A stretch of 64,000 bases of DNA from Paenibacillus sp. JZ16 (GCF_015326965.1 NZ_CP017659.1:5460001-5524000); one strand, 5' to 3'. Shown: positions 18,568-28,084, counted from the first letter of the stretch. Notes: a model not told the origin generated them from the sequence alone. Translations and numbers: made by a program.

Positions 18568-19521
18568 CTATTCATACAGCTGTGAAATGGCTTTTGCGGC
18601 CGTGCCGACATGCTCGCGCAGCTCCTGCGGAGCAATCACCTCGATTTCCGCTCCGCAGCTTAGAAGGAATGCGGAAGCCGATTCCAAGGTGTTGAATTCC
18701 AAATCGGCCGCTATCCACCCGTCGTTCTGGCTTTCCATGTCGCATCGGATTATTTTTACGTATCGCTCCCGCTCAAAGCGTTTGATCAGAGAGACGGTCA
18801 TTCGAACCTGTGCCGGATACTTCGGGAGATTCTGCATGAACCGTGTCAGCGACTCCTCCCAATACTCGGCTAGATTAAAATCGGTCGGGCGCTCAAAGGT
18901 ATCCTCGGACATGACGGCATCCACGATTCTCGATACACGGTAGGTTCGCCGTTCGCCTTCGGATTCCGCGACCACATACCAGGTGCTGCGTTTGGCAACC
19001 AGCCCGAGCGGATAAATGTTTCTTTCTACCCGCTCCTCCCCCTTCATATATTGGATTCGGGTGATGCGATCCAGCCACAGCGCCTCCTGAAGCACTGTAA
19101 GATACGGATGCGATTCGCGATAGGAGTGCCAGCCTGCGCCATCAATATGGATTTTTTCCCGAATGATTTCGGCGTCCTGCCTAACGGAGCTGGGGGAAGA
19201 GGCCAATAATTTCTGATAGGCCGCATCAAATTGCTTGCGGATTCCTAGATCTCCGATCAGCGGGCTGTGACTGGAGACCAGCAGGGAGATGAGCTCATCA
19301 GGCGTCATCCCGGTCAGGTTCGTTCGATAGCTCTCTTCCAGCACCCAACCGCCAAGGGAGCCTCTTTCCGCATAGACGGGAATACCAGCCGAGCTTAGAC
19401 TTTCCATATCGCGTATGATCGTTCGTTCCGATACCTCGAGCTGCTCCGCTAAATAGCGGGTGTTTTTCTTACCCCCGTTCTGTAGCATCAGCATAATGGA
19501 CAATAGACGATCCGCCCTCAA
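18568..19521 (-). CDS. WYL-domain transcriptional regulator (YafY family)
   Basis: 317 aa. N-terminal winged HTH (MRADRLLSIMLMLQ, LAEQLEVSERTIIRDMESLS), then a WYL domain containing IYPLGLVAKRSTWYVVAE (about residues 165-185) and a WCX-type C-terminal extension. WYL proteins sense ligands or nucleic acids. It is divergent from the SDR gene at 19652 with about 130 bp between, so it may regulate that gene and itself. Confidence 0.93.
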   Translation of the reverse strand: MRADRLLSIMLMLQNGGKKNTRYLAEQLEVSERTIIRDMESLSSAGIPVYAERGSLGGWVLEESYRTNLTGMTPDELISLLVSSHSPLIGDLGIRKQFDAAYQKLLASSPSSVRQDAEIIREKIHIDGAGWHSYRESHPYLTVLQEALWLDRITRIQYMKGEERVERNIYPLGLVAKRSTWYVVAESEGERRTYRVSRIVDAVMSEDTFERPTDFNLAEYWEESLTRFMQNLPKYPAQVRMTVSLIKRFERERYVKIIRCDMESQNDGWIAADLEFNTLESASAFLLSCGAEIEVIAPQELREHVGTAAKAISQLYE

Positions 19522-19651
19522 GTCATGTCACCTCTTTACTATCTGTAGAAGATAATTGTATTGTAGCACGGATATAAGACAAGGGATGTCATATATGACT
19601 GATAGGATAAGGATGTTGAGATTATTCAGTATACAGGTTGGAGGTTACGCT

Positions 19652-20545
19652 ATGAATAAGAATGAGTATAAGCCATTACAAGGTAAAGTAGCCGTCGTTG
19701 CCGGAGCGACCCGGGGGGCTGGCCGCGCCATTGCGGTGATGCTGGGTGTTGCAGGGGCAACGGTGTATTGCACGGGACGGAGCGTACGTGGTCAGGTGTC
19801 GGATATCAAACGGTCTGAGACGATTGATGACACGGCGGATATGGTGACGGCGCGGGGCGGGATCGGCATCGCCGTGCAATGTGACCATACCGATGAGGAG
19901 CAAGTAAAGGCATTGTTTGAACGGATTCGCGAGGAGCAGCAAGGACGGCTGGACATCCTCGTTAATGATATATGGGGAGGCGAGAACCTCACGCACTGGA
20001 ATATCCCGTTCTGGGAGCAGTTTCTGTCCGATGGATTGTTAATGCAGGAGCGGGCGGTTACCACGCACATGATCACAAGTTATTACGGTGTTCCGCTGAT
20101 GGTGGACAGCGGCGGGGGATTGGTCATTGAAGTTACGGATGGATCTACGTATCGGTATCGCGGGAACTTGTACTACAGCCTGGCAAAAATTTCGGCGATC
20201 CACCTGGCTGCTGCCATGGCGGAAGAGTTGCGTCCCTATCAGGTAACTGCGCTGTCTGTTACGCCAGGATTTCTGCGTTCCGAGCAAATGCTGGATCACT
20301 TTGGCGTGACGGAAGACAATTGGCAGGATGCCGCAGCGCAAGAGCCGCATTTCATCGAGTCGGAGACCCCGTATTTCCTTGCGCAGGGCATTGCTGCGCT
20401 CGCAGCCGATCCGAATGTAGCCGACAAGAGCGGCAAGGCGCTCTCCAGCTGGGATTTGTCGGATGAATACGGATTTAGCGACATTGATGGACGCAGGCCG
20501 CATTGGGGGAATTATGCGAAGAAGCAAGGCCTTCCTCTTTTATAA
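19652..20545 (+). CDS. SDR-family oxidoreductase
   Basis: 297 aa from the ATG at 19652, preceded by TTGGAGGTTACGCT; an upstream in-frame ATG lacks a ribosome binding site. Rossmann motif GATRGAGRAIAVMLG (about residues 18-32), the dinucleotide-specificity region YCTGRS, and catalytic YYSLAK (Tyr/Lys) with a preceding Ser/Thr strand (VIEVTDGS) are present. NAD(P)-dependent dehydrogenase/reductase with unknown substrate. Divergent from the WYL regulator. Confidence 0.92.
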   Translation: MNKNEYKPLQGKVAVVAGATRGAGRAIAVMLGVAGATVYCTGRSVRGQVSDIKRSETIDDTADMVTARGGIGIAVQCDHTDEEQVKALFERIREEQQGRLDILVNDIWGGENLTHWNIPFWEQFLSDGLLMQERAVTTHMITSYYGVPLMVDSGGGLVIEVTDGSTYRYRGNLYYSLAKISAIHLAAAMAEELRPYQVTALSVTPGFLRSEQMLDHFGVTEDNWQDAAAQEPHFIESETPYFLAQGIAALAADPNVADKSGKALSSWDLSDEYGFSDIDGRRPHWGNYAKKQGLPLL

Positions 20546-20560
20546 AAGAAAGGGCATGTA

Positions 20561-20605
20561 AAACAGGGTGACCTACCGCCATGATGGCGAATAGGTCACC
20601 CTGTT
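20561..20605. terminator. Hairpin between convergent genes (probable terminator)
   Basis: AAACAGGGTGACCTA pairs with TAGGTCACCCTGTTT, with additional CGCC/GGCG pairing inside. The T tracts are short on both sides, so efficiency is uncertain. Confidence 0.65.
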
Positions 20606-20692
20606 TGGTTGTGGATTTATCCGCTGCGTAATCTGAATCGTGGCAGTTGCCGGTAAATCGCACCATGAAAGTCTTCATCCTATTCAATCAAG

Positions 20693-20950
20693 TTAGGAAC
20701 GGCCGCGTCTCATCGAACCCATGATCAGGCTGACGATAAAGACAAGCACCACGGCACCGATCAGAGCAGGCAGGATGAAGAATCCTCCCATTTCCGGTCC
20801 CCAAGATCCGAGCAGAAGCCCACCAAGCCAAGCACCGACAAAACCAGCAATGATGTTACCGATGATACCGCCGGGAATGTCTCTGCCCATAATCAAGCCC
20901 GCAATCCAACCAATGATACCACCAACGATTAATGACCAAAGAAAACTCAT
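20693..20950 (-). CDS. GlsB/YeaQ/YmgE-family membrane stress protein
   Basis: 85 aa, three hydrophobic Gly-rich segments: SLIVGGIIGWIAGLIMG, GGIIGNIIAGFVGAWLGGLL and FILPALIGAVVLVFIVSLIMG, then a short basic tail (MRRGRS). This is the full length and pattern of the transglycosylase-associated (GlsB) family of small stress-induced membrane proteins. Start supported by AGGTGATAAACA upstream. Confidence 0.93.
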   Translation of the reverse strand: MSFLWSLIVGGIIGWIAGLIMGRDIPGGIIGNIIAGFVGAWLGGLLLGSWGPEMGGFFILPALIGAVVLVFIVSLIMGSMRRGRS

Positions 20951-21137
20951 TGTTTATCACCTCGTATAAGTTATAGTTGTTTGTGCCTTACTATTAACCA
21001 AAGACGTGACTTTTAAACCGGATGATGACAAAATCACTTTTTTCCAGCAGACGAAATATCGTGTCATTCTTTGATAAATGCTGGGCTTTTGATTATGCTT
21101 GAATTATCGTTAGGTTGAGAATAATAAAGGAGCTGGC

Positions 21138-21881
21138 ATGGGACTCATGGTTGAGAAATGGACTGAAGAATATACGATTCAATCCGTTGATGCGGATTTT
21201 AGAGGGGATTGCCGTTGGTCTTCGCTGCTCAGTATTTTGCAAAGAGCGGCTGACCGGCATATTGAGGCGCTCGGGATCAGTCGCGAGGAGATGATCGAGC
21301 GGGGAATGGGCTGGATGCTGATAACGCTTGAGCTTGATATGCGGCAGATGCCAAGGGATATGGACACAGTATATGTTGACACCTGGAGCCGCGGGTCCAA
21401 AGGAGCGCTGTGGCACCGGGATTATCGGATAAAGAACGGCTCTGGAGAAATGCTGGGCGAAGCCCGCTCGGTATGGGCCCTGGTAGATATCCATAAACGG
21501 AAAATTTTGCGTCCGTCCATGTTTCCATATGAGGTGCCGATCGGTGAGGAAACGGTTGGAGAACTGCCAAACAAAGCCGTATTACCGGAAGGAGTACAGC
21601 TGGATGAGGCTTATACGTACATGGTCCGGTACAGCGGAATCGATACGAATGGTCATTTGAATAATGCCCGTTATGCAGATCTGTGCTTTGACGTGCTGAG
21701 TGAGCAGGAGCTTCGGGAAGGGCAAGTGACCGGCTTCAAGATTACATATCATAACGAGGCCAGGCTGAAGGATACGATGCTGATCCGACGTTCGGTAGAA
21801 GAGAACAACAGGGTGTACGTACAAGGCACGTCGCCGGACGGAACCAACTTTTTTGAAGCGGCTATCGTTAGGGAATCATAA
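21138..21881 (+). CDS. Acyl-ACP thioesterase
   Basis: 247 aa, bacterial acyl-[ACP] thioesterase (FatA-like) family. Two hot-dog halves: the first with WSSLLSILQRAADRH and GMGWMLITLELDMRQMP, the second with DTNGHLNNARYADLCFDVL (about residues 172-190), whose Asn/His region is the expected active site. Releases free fatty acid from ACP. ATG behind AAGGAGCTGGC. Only 60 bp separate it from the BceRS-like regulator gene, so readthrough is possible. Confidence 0.92.
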   Translation: MGLMVEKWTEEYTIQSVDADFRGDCRWSSLLSILQRAADRHIEALGISREEMIERGMGWMLITLELDMRQMPRDMDTVYVDTWSRGSKGALWHRDYRIKNGSGEMLGEARSVWALVDIHKRKILRPSMFPYEVPIGEETVGELPNKAVLPEGVQLDEAYTYMVRYSGIDTNGHLNNARYADLCFDVLSEQELREGQVTGFKITYHNEARLKDTMLIRRSVEENNRVYVQGTSPDGTNFFEAAIVRES

Positions 21882-21941
21882 ACCATCAGGCGAATTCTTT
21901 CGAAGGGAAAGAGCGGCTGACGCTTCATGGAGGGTGAACGG

Positions 21942-22634
21942 ATGTACAAAATCATGATTGTTGAAGATGACCCGAAGCTGGCGGGGCTGCTGCAATCGCA
22001 TATCGAGCGGTACGGAAATGATGGAACCATCATCGAAGATTTCGATCATGTGCTGGAGCGATTCCATGAGATAAAGCCGCATATTGTTCTGCTCGACGTG
22101 AATCTGCCAAGCTTTGACGGCTATTATTGGTGCCGCCAGATCAGGTCGGTATCAACCTGTCCGATTATTTTCATATCTGCTCGGAACGGGACCCCTGATC
22201 AGTTACGGGCGCTGGAGAACGGTGCGGATGATTATATCACCAAGCCGTTTGCTTATGATATCGTCATCGCCAAGATCCACAGCCAGCTTCGACGCGTATA
22301 CGGTGATTATGCAGCAGCTTCCGCCGAGCGTACGGTTGAGAAGGACGGGCTGGTCCTGTATCCCGAACGGATGGAGCTGATCCTTGAGGACCGGACATCC
22401 ATACTCACCAAAAAAGAAACCATCCTCCTGGAAACGCTGCTGAGCCGGAGCCCCCGGCTGGTCACGCGCGAGACGATTCTGGAGAAGCTGTGGGATGATA
22501 CATTCGTTGACGATAATACGCTCAGCGTGAATATTAACCGGGTGCGCAAACGGCTTGCGGAGTTAGGGATTGAGAATGCGCTGGAAACGATCCGCGGCTC
22601 GGGATACCGACTGCACACGGTTTGGAAGAGGTAA
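21942..22634 (+). CDS. OmpR-family response regulator (BceR/GraR-like)
   Basis: 230 aa from the ATG at 21942, which has GGAGGG at ideal distance; an upstream ATG (21927) overlaps that site. Receiver with IVEDDPKLAG, phosphoacceptor in LLDVNLPSFDGYYWCRQIR and Lys in YITKPFAYD; C-terminal winged helix with SVNINRVRKRLAELG and ETIRGSGYRL. Pairs with the kinase at 22644 and the ABC transporter at 24240. An inverted repeat before that transporter matches the BceR-type target. Confidence 0.94.
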   Translation: MYKIMIVEDDPKLAGLLQSHIERYGNDGTIIEDFDHVLERFHEIKPHIVLLDVNLPSFDGYYWCRQIRSVSTCPIIFISARNGTPDQLRALENGADDYITKPFAYDIVIAKIHSQLRRVYGDYAAASAERTVEKDGLVLYPERMELILEDRTSILTKKETILLETLLSRSPRLVTRETILEKLWDDTFVDDNTLSVNINRVRKRLAELGIENALETIRGSGYRLHTVWKR

Positions 22635-22643
22635 GGGAAGGCT

Positions 22644-23630
22644 ATGAAAAAGCTGTTTTGGCGTGAGCAACTGCCCTTGATACTATTTACGGTCGCCGAG
22701 TTGTTTGTGGTGCTGCTCGTATTCTGGTATGACGGTTATGATCATCCGGTGACAGCGGCCTATGCCGTTTTCCTCGGTCTGACCATTCTGGGCGGATACT
22801 TGGCATTCCGGTACTTCACGCACCGGGATTTCTATGAGCGGCTGTCACAGCCTATCAGGTCGCTGGAGGAATCGATCAAGCATAATGAATCCGCCCCGCT
22901 GCCCACGGCTCTTAGCGAGCTTATGGAAGAGCAATACCGTCAATACCGAACGGTCATGGAAGAGTGGGAGCGCCGGCGGAAAGAGCATATGATCTTCATG
23001 AATCAATGGGTACATCAGATGAAAACGCCGCTGTCTGTCATTGAGGTGATCACGCAAGAAGATGATAACGATTCCTTCAAGAGTATATCCGAAGAGTCCG
23101 ACCGGATTCGGCGCGGGCTTGAGATGGTGCTTTACATGTCCAGGCTTGAAACATTTGAACAGGATTTCAGCGTGGAGCCTGTGAAGCTCTACCAGATTGC
23201 AGTCGATGCAGTTCACGAGAACAAGCGCTACTTTATTCACAGCCATGTGTATCCGGAAGTCCGGATCAACCCGGACCTCACCGTCCAGACGGATGCCAAG
23301 TGGCTTCGTTTCATCATGCTGCAGCTGCTGTCCAACGCCGTCAAATATTCCGCCGGTACCGGCCTTAAAGTGACGATCCAAGCCCACCGGAGCGAGGATC
23401 ACCGTCATGTTGTGCTGGAGATCACGGATCGCGGGATAGGCATACCCAAATCCGACATGAAGCGGGTGTTCGACCCGTTCTATACCGGGGAAAACGGACG
23501 CAAGCTGAAGGAATCCACCGGCATGGGCTTATATCTCGTCAAGGAGGTTGTTCATAAAATGAACCACCAAATCGAGCTGGAATCCGAGCAGGGGAAAGGA
23601 ACGACCGTGAGGTTGATTTTTTCAGGGTGA
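22644..23630 (+). CDS. Intramembrane-sensing histidine kinase (BceS/GraS-like)
   Basis: 328 aa. Two closely spaced transmembrane helices (about residues 12-30 and 38-56) with almost no external loop, as in BceS kinases that sense peptide antibiotics through their ABC transporter. H-box WVHQMKTPLSVIE; N-box QLLSNAVKYS; G-boxes ITDRGIGIP and STGMGLYLVKEV. Lies 9 nt after the regulator gene. Confidence 0.94.
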   Translation: MKKLFWREQLPLILFTVAELFVVLLVFWYDGYDHPVTAAYAVFLGLTILGGYLAFRYFTHRDFYERLSQPIRSLEESIKHNESAPLPTALSELMEEQYRQYRTVMEEWERRRKEHMIFMNQWVHQMKTPLSVIEVITQEDDNDSFKSISEESDRIRRGLEMVLYMSRLETFEQDFSVEPVKLYQIAVDAVHENKRYFIHSHVYPEVRINPDLTVQTDAKWLRFIMLQLLSNAVKYSAGTGLKVTIQAHRSEDHRHVVLEITDRGIGIPKSDMKRVFDPFYTGENGRKLKESTGMGLYLVKEVVHKMNHQIELESEQGKGTTVRLIFSG

Positions 23631-23810
23631 GACTGGCAATAGAGAGTCCTGTTGGCGTCTGACTGGCGCAGGCTAAGATGTCGAGTACGTTGTTGGTTGT
23701 TTAAGATCGAGATGACGGTATGGATTAAGCCGAGTAGGGTTTAGTCAGACCATATCTAAGTTATTCATAGATTATGAAGCATACGGTAAATTACCTAAAT
23801 ACTTTATGAG

Positions 23811-23882
23811 AGCACCTTATCTGGGGTAAAAGATGGTTGTTGAAACATCATGAAGCCCTGAGATAAGGTTCTTTCTTTTGTT
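23811..23882 (+). terminator. Terminator-like hairpin after the kinase gene
   Basis: ACCTTATCTGGGG pairs with CCCTGAGATAAGGT (small bulge), followed by a T-rich stretch, TTCTTTCTTTTG. Confidence 0.7.
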
Positions 23883-23927
23883 TTAAATAATGAGTAGGCA
23901 TCGTTACACACCAGCGAAAGAGGACGA

Positions 23928-24027
23928 AACGATTCCGAAGAAGCGAAGCGGTCGCCTTTGTACCCGAATTTTTACCACAGCGTAATCGTTCAGAAAATTT
24001 GGGGGCAACAGCGATCGTAGGAACGTT
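23928..24027 (+). repeat. Structured hairpin repeat, copy 1
   Basis: Nested arms: AACGATTCC/GGAACGTT (outer), GGTCGCCTTTG/CAACAGCGATC (23950-23960 with 24006-24016) and CCCGAATTTT/AAAATTTGGG (inner). The 5' side carries GAAGAAGCGAAGC as an unpaired strand. Same architecture as copies near 35.55, 39.25 and 61.1 kb, but the arm sequences differ. Confidence 0.75.
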
Positions 24028-24094
24028 ACGTACTTGGAGCAGTCTTTAGAATCGCAACAGTTACGCACTCGGAGCGGTCTGCCGAAGCGCAAAA
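24025..24094 (+). repeat. Degenerate 35-bp tandem direct repeat
   Basis: Two adjacent 35-bp units (24025-24059 and 24060-24094), each starting GTTACG(T/C)ACT(T/C)GGAGC and ending CGCAA(C/A)A. By eye 27 of 35 positions agree. It begins at the 3' edge of the structured repeat and sits before the BceR box. Confidence 0.7.
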
Positions 24095-24130
24095 ATGATT
24101 TATTCGATGGGACGCTTTTAGTAAAACATG

Positions 24131-24152
24131 AATCTTACACCGATGTAAGATT
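24131..24152 (+). promoter_or_regulatory. BceR-type operator
   Basis: AATCTTACA-CCGA-TGTAAGATT is a perfect inverted repeat containing the TNACA-N4-TGTAA core reported for BceR-like regulators. It lies ~90 bp before the ABC transporter start and so should control peptide-induced expression of that pair. Confidence 0.85.
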
Positions 24153-24239
24153 GGTGAAAGAGTGATCGATAGGAGAAGCTCCGCCGGATGCTATACACTA
24201 ACCTTACAAGATATGAATAACGAAGGTGAGGTTTACAAG

Positions 24240-25010
24240 ATGGAAATACTAAACGTGCGCAATTTGGGCAAAGTCTACAAGGCCGCGGTGTCCCACGAGG
24301 CGCTTTCCAATATCAATCTGAGCATCAACGAAGGGGAATTCGTTGGCATCATGGGACCATCCGGGAGCGGAAAAACAACGCTGCTTAACATGATATCCAC
24401 CATCGACCGTCCCACATCCGGGGAGATTCTTATTGGCGGGGAAGATCCGTTCCGTTTATCCCAGGATAAACTCGCGATGTTTCGCCGCCGTGAGCTCGGG
24501 TTTGTCTTTCAGTCCTTCAACCTGCTGAATACGCTGACGGTGAAGGAGAACATCCTGCTGCCCTTGGCGCTGGACGGGGTAGATCTGGATGAGATGAATC
24601 GCCGGGTAGGGATATTGGCCGAGAAGCTGGGCATAACATCGATCCTGGATAAGCGGACTTACGAAATATCCGGGGGACAGGCGCAGCGGACGGCCGTAGC
24701 ACGTGCGATGATCCATGTACCGAAGCTGGTCCTGGCCGATGAACCGACGGGGAATCTGGACTCCAAATCGGCGCGCGACGTCATGGAGATTATGGACCGG
24801 AGAAACAAAGAGGACAAAGTGACGATGCTGCTGGTCACCCACGATCCGGTTGCCGCAAGTTACTGCAATCGGGTGGTGTTTATCAAGGACGGTCAGTTGT
24901 ACAACGAAATCACATACGGCGAGAGCCAATCGGCCTTTTATCAAAAAATCATCAATGTGTTATCGCTGCTGGGAGGTTCGGGACATGAATTTTCGCCAGT
25001 TCGCCATTAA
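24240..25010 (+). CDS. BceA-type ABC transporter ATP-binding protein
   Basis: 256 aa from the ATG at 24240 behind GAAGGTGAGG. Walker A GPSGSGKTT, Q-loop FVFQSFNLLN, signature ISGGQAQRTAVARA, Walker B LVLADEPTGNLDSKS and H-loop LLVTHDP. This is the MacB/LolD/BceA subclass that drives mechanotransmission complexes protecting against cell-wall-targeting peptides. It overlaps the permease gene by 26 bp and is the predicted target of the upstream two-component system. Confidence 0.94.
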   Translation: MEILNVRNLGKVYKAAVSHEALSNINLSINEGEFVGIMGPSGSGKTTLLNMISTIDRPTSGEILIGGEDPFRLSQDKLAMFRRRELGFVFQSFNLLNTLTVKENILLPLALDGVDLDEMNRRVGILAEKLGITSILDKRTYEISGGQAQRTAVARAMIHVPKLVLADEPTGNLDSKSARDVMEIMDRRNKEDKVTMLLVTHDPVAASYCNRVVFIKDGQLYNEITYGESQSAFYQKIINVLSLLGGSGHEFSPVRH

Positions 25011-26919
25011 CAATGTCCTGCGCAGCAAGCGCACGTATATCGCCCATTTCCTGAGCAGCGCCTTCTCGGTCATGATTTTCTTTACCTACGGGCTGCTGTC
25101 GTTTCATCCGCAGCTGAAGGATGGCCTGGTGTCCTCCAGTGATACCATGTCCATGCTGGGCACGATGGGCATGACGGTATCCCAGTACATTGTGTTTGTC
25201 TTTTCGTTCTTTTTCCTGCTCTATTCCGTGGGGGCCTTTATTAAAGTCCGGAAGAAGGAATTCGGCATACTGTTGATTCTCGGGATGTCCCGCAAGCAAT
25301 TGAACCGAATGCTGTTCATCGAAAATATATTGATTGGCGTTGCGGCGATCGCAGCCGGGATCGGGACGGGCGTTCTGTTCTCGAAACTGATTCTGTTAAT
25401 CAGCGCGAAGCTGCTGGCCGTGGATAATGGACTTCCGTTTTATTTTCCGCTCAAAGCGCTTCTTATCACAGCAGCGGCTTATGCCGTCCTGTTCCTGCTG
25501 ATTGCACTGTGTTCTTCGTTCATGCTGAGGAAGGGCACGCTGCTTGCGCTCGTTAAAGCGGAGGAAAGTCCCAAACCGCAGCCCAAAGCCTCTCCTTGGC
25601 TGGCCGTGCTGGCTGTCCTGTTGATTGGTGCCGGATACGGTATGGTTTTGGCCTTTGCGATTCTCCAAATCTTTAATTTTATTCTGCTGTTTGGAGGCGT
25701 TGTTCTCGTTGTCATCGGCACGTATTTTCTCTTCACCCAGTTCAGCGTATATTTCATGCGGTATTTGCAGAAGAAGGAGCGATTTTTCTTCCGTCGAACC
25801 AATCTGCTGACAATCTCGGAGCTCCTGTACAGAATCAAGGACAATGCGGTGATGTTTTTCCTCGTTTCGGTTATCTCGGCATCTGCCTTTACCGGTATCG
25901 GGACCACGCTCGCAATTGGAGATCCGGGGCTGTCGGCCATGGAGAATCCTTATGCCTACACATACTCCATGTATGATGAGGACGCTGATAAAGGGAATAG
26001 GCATCTTGATATCATCAGGGAGGAGCTTAAAAAAGGCGGGTTCGATTATAAGGAGGCGGAGGTTACCCCGATTTTCTCGGATAACGGGGTGCAGCTGGTT
26101 AAGCTTAGCCAATATAACCGTCTCATTCAGTCACTGGGTTACCCGGCAGAAACATTGGGCGATCTGGAAGGAATCTTGACTCCGGGAACGGTCTCGGAGA
26201 AGAACAGCTACCGAATCAACGGTCCTTTAAATAGTCAGTTCGAGGTATTAAACGGCAAGAAATCGGAAATCGTCAAGGTGCTCAAAGCCGAAACGTTTAT
26301 TGCCGTACCGGCAACCTATGGCGAGACGCTGGTCGTATCCGACCGCTTGTACGACGATGCGTTCAAGGCACAGCAGGATCAGGATGAGGAGTACGGTTAT
26401 GCGGCATACCATACGTTTTACGTACAGGATTGGAAGAATACTGGGGATGTATCCAGAGCGATTCTGGATCGTCTCAACGAGAATGAGGACTACAGTTATT
26501 ATGTAAAATCATTGTATATGGATTGGAAAAGTGCTCAGCAGCAGAACGGCATTCTGCTTATGGTAAGCGGCTTGGTCGGCATCGTGTTCTTCACCTTCGC
26601 GGCAAGCTTTGTTTATTTCCGGCTGTACGCGGATCTTGCCCGGGACGAACAGCAGTATCGCATGATTGCGAAGGTCGGACTCAGCAAAAAAGAGCTTGGC
26701 ACTATCATTACCAAGCAGCTTGTCATTATGTTCTTTTTACCAATGCTGATCGCACTCATTCATAGCGGCGTTGCCTTCGTAGCCCTGCAGCAACTGGTAG
26801 ACTTCTCGATTGTTGGGCACAGTTTGAAGATCTTTATCTTCTTCCTGAGCATCCAGGTCATATATTTCTTTATTACTCGCTGGCGTTATCTGGACCGTCT
26901 CAACAAAATCATTCAGTAA
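24985..26919 (+). CDS. BceB-type ABC transporter permease
   Basis: 644 aa from the ATG at 24985 behind GGGAGGTTCGGGAC. About ten transmembrane segments: one N-terminal, an FtsX-type block (residues ~55-300), then a ~200-residue extracellular domain (about residues 310-520) between segments 7 and 8, and a C-terminal FtsX-type block. The large external domain is diagnostic of BceB permeases and binds the peptide or its lipid II-cycle complex. Completes the RS-AB detoxification module. Confidence 0.94.
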   Translation: MNFRQFAINNVLRSKRTYIAHFLSSAFSVMIFFTYGLLSFHPQLKDGLVSSSDTMSMLGTMGMTVSQYIVFVFSFFFLLYSVGAFIKVRKKEFGILLILGMSRKQLNRMLFIENILIGVAAIAAGIGTGVLFSKLILLISAKLLAVDNGLPFYFPLKALLITAAAYAVLFLLIALCSSFMLRKGTLLALVKAEESPKPQPKASPWLAVLAVLLIGAGYGMVLAFAILQIFNFILLFGGVVLVVIGTYFLFTQFSVYFMRYLQKKERFFFRRTNLLTISELLYRIKDNAVMFFLVSVISASAFTGIGTTLAIGDPGLSAMENPYAYTYSMYDEDADKGNRHLDIIREELKKGGFDYKEAEVTPIFSDNGVQLVKLSQYNRLIQSLGYPAETLGDLEGILTPGTVSEKNSYRINGPLNSQFEVLNGKKSEIVKVLKAETFIAVPATYGETLVVSDRLYDDAFKAQQDQDEEYGYAAYHTFYVQDWKNTGDVSRAILDRLNENEDYSYYVKSLYMDWKSAQQQNGILLMVSGLVGIVFFTFAASFVYFRLYADLARDEQQYRMIAKVGLSKKELGTIITKQLVIMFFLPMLIALIHSGVAFVALQQLVDFSIVGHSLKIFIFFLSIQVIYFFITRWRYLDRLNKIIQ

Positions 26920-27005
26920 AAATCGCCATTTCTTCGTTGAAAAGTGCCAAAACGGGTATGTTATTACAAGAAGCATTTACAACGAGAAGTGGGGGCGATT
27001 CCATA

Positions 27006-27827
27006 ATGAATGATCACAGCATGTTAAAGACGGGTGCAGTCGAGACGGAAGAGATTACGCCGGATATACTATCCTTGCGTACGGTTATGGTGAACGTCCA
27101 GATGATCGGTACGCGGGGGACGGGCGACTGGGTACTGATTGATACGGGACTCGGAAATTTTGAAGGGTCCATTGTAGAAGAAGCTGAGAAAAGATTCGGA
27201 AAGCCGCCGGTTTGCATTGTGCTCACCCATGGCCATTTCGACCATGTCGGGAATGTGAAGGTATTGGCGGACCGCTGGAGTGTACCTGTCTACGCTCATC
27301 GGGATGAACTCCCATTCCTTACGGGAAAAGAAGACTATCCACCAGGTGATCCAAGCGTGGGCGGCGGATTGATGGCCCGCGTTGCCCCGATGTATCCGAG
27401 CAAAGCCATCGATCTGGGCTCCAGGATACAACCGCTGCCGGAGAACGGCAGCGTGCCGGGTCTTTCTGAATTTAAATGGCTGCCGACACCGGGCCATAGC
27501 CCCGGCCATATCTCCCTGTTCCGCGAACGGGATCGAGTCCTCGTTGCGGGAGACGCGGTGATTACGGTGAAGCAAGAGTCGGCGCTAGCCGTCATCGGGC
27601 AGGAGAAGGAGCTGCATGGTCCGCCGATGTATTTTACCCCGGATTGGGATCTTGCGCGGGAGTCGGTTCGCCGCCTGTCAAGCTTGAATCCCGGAGTTCT
27701 GATCACGGGACACGGAGTTTCGATGCGGGGTGAGGAGCTTACCGCTTCACTCGAACGGTTAGCTCGGGATTTTGATCGTTTGGCCGTTCCCGAGCAAGGT
27801 CGGTATGTGGATGAGGAACCAAATTGA
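27006..27827 (+). CDS. MBL-fold metallo-hydrolase
   Basis: 273 aa from the ATG at 27006 (GTGGGGGCG upstream); longer readings overlap the hydrophobic end of the previous gene. Metal motif THGHFDHVGN (about residues 76-85), then PTPGHSPGHISLF, VLVAGDAVIT and a C-terminal ITGHGVSMRG: a glyoxalase II-like hydrolase. Substrate unknown. A terminator follows. Confidence 0.9.
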   Translation: MNDHSMLKTGAVETEEITPDILSLRTVMVNVQMIGTRGTGDWVLIDTGLGNFEGSIVEEAEKRFGKPPVCIVLTHGHFDHVGNVKVLADRWSVPVYAHRDELPFLTGKEDYPPGDPSVGGGLMARVAPMYPSKAIDLGSRIQPLPENGSVPGLSEFKWLPTPGHSPGHISLFRERDRVLVAGDAVITVKQESALAVIGQEKELHGPPMYFTPDWDLARESVRRLSSLNPGVLITGHGVSMRGEELTASLERLARDFDRLAVPEQGRYVDEEPN

Positions 27828-27883
27828 ATGAGGACGGATCAATCATCCGTTTCATGATATGAACGTTTTATAGGCTGAACGAG

Positions 27884-27917
27884 ACACCGTAAGGGCGATG
27901 GCCTTGCGGTGTTTTTT
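27884..27917 (+). terminator. Rho-independent terminator
   Basis: ACACCGTAAGG pairs with CCTTGCGGTGT around GCGATGG, followed by TTTTTT. Confidence 0.9.
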
Positions 27918-28084
27918 CATAGGCTGAATATTCAATATGGAAATGATTAACGGAATTGTGCGAAAATGAAGGTGATAGCAACACCAGATTTTAAAAAAAA
28001 GATGAACTGGCGTGAACCTAATCGCGCTCTCAGGCATCTAACTTATGTAAGGCCAAGGAAGTGTTGCAGAGGAGGTCTCCCAAT

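Larger units (their letters stand above)
23631..24239. other. Long intergenic region between the BceS-like and BceA-like genes
   Basis: About 600 bp with no credible gene. In order it holds a plain stretch to ~23800, a terminator-like hairpin (23811-23882), a structured repeat copy (23928-24027), a 35-bp tandem duplication (24025-24094) and the BceR-type operator (24131-24152). Confidence 0.8.
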
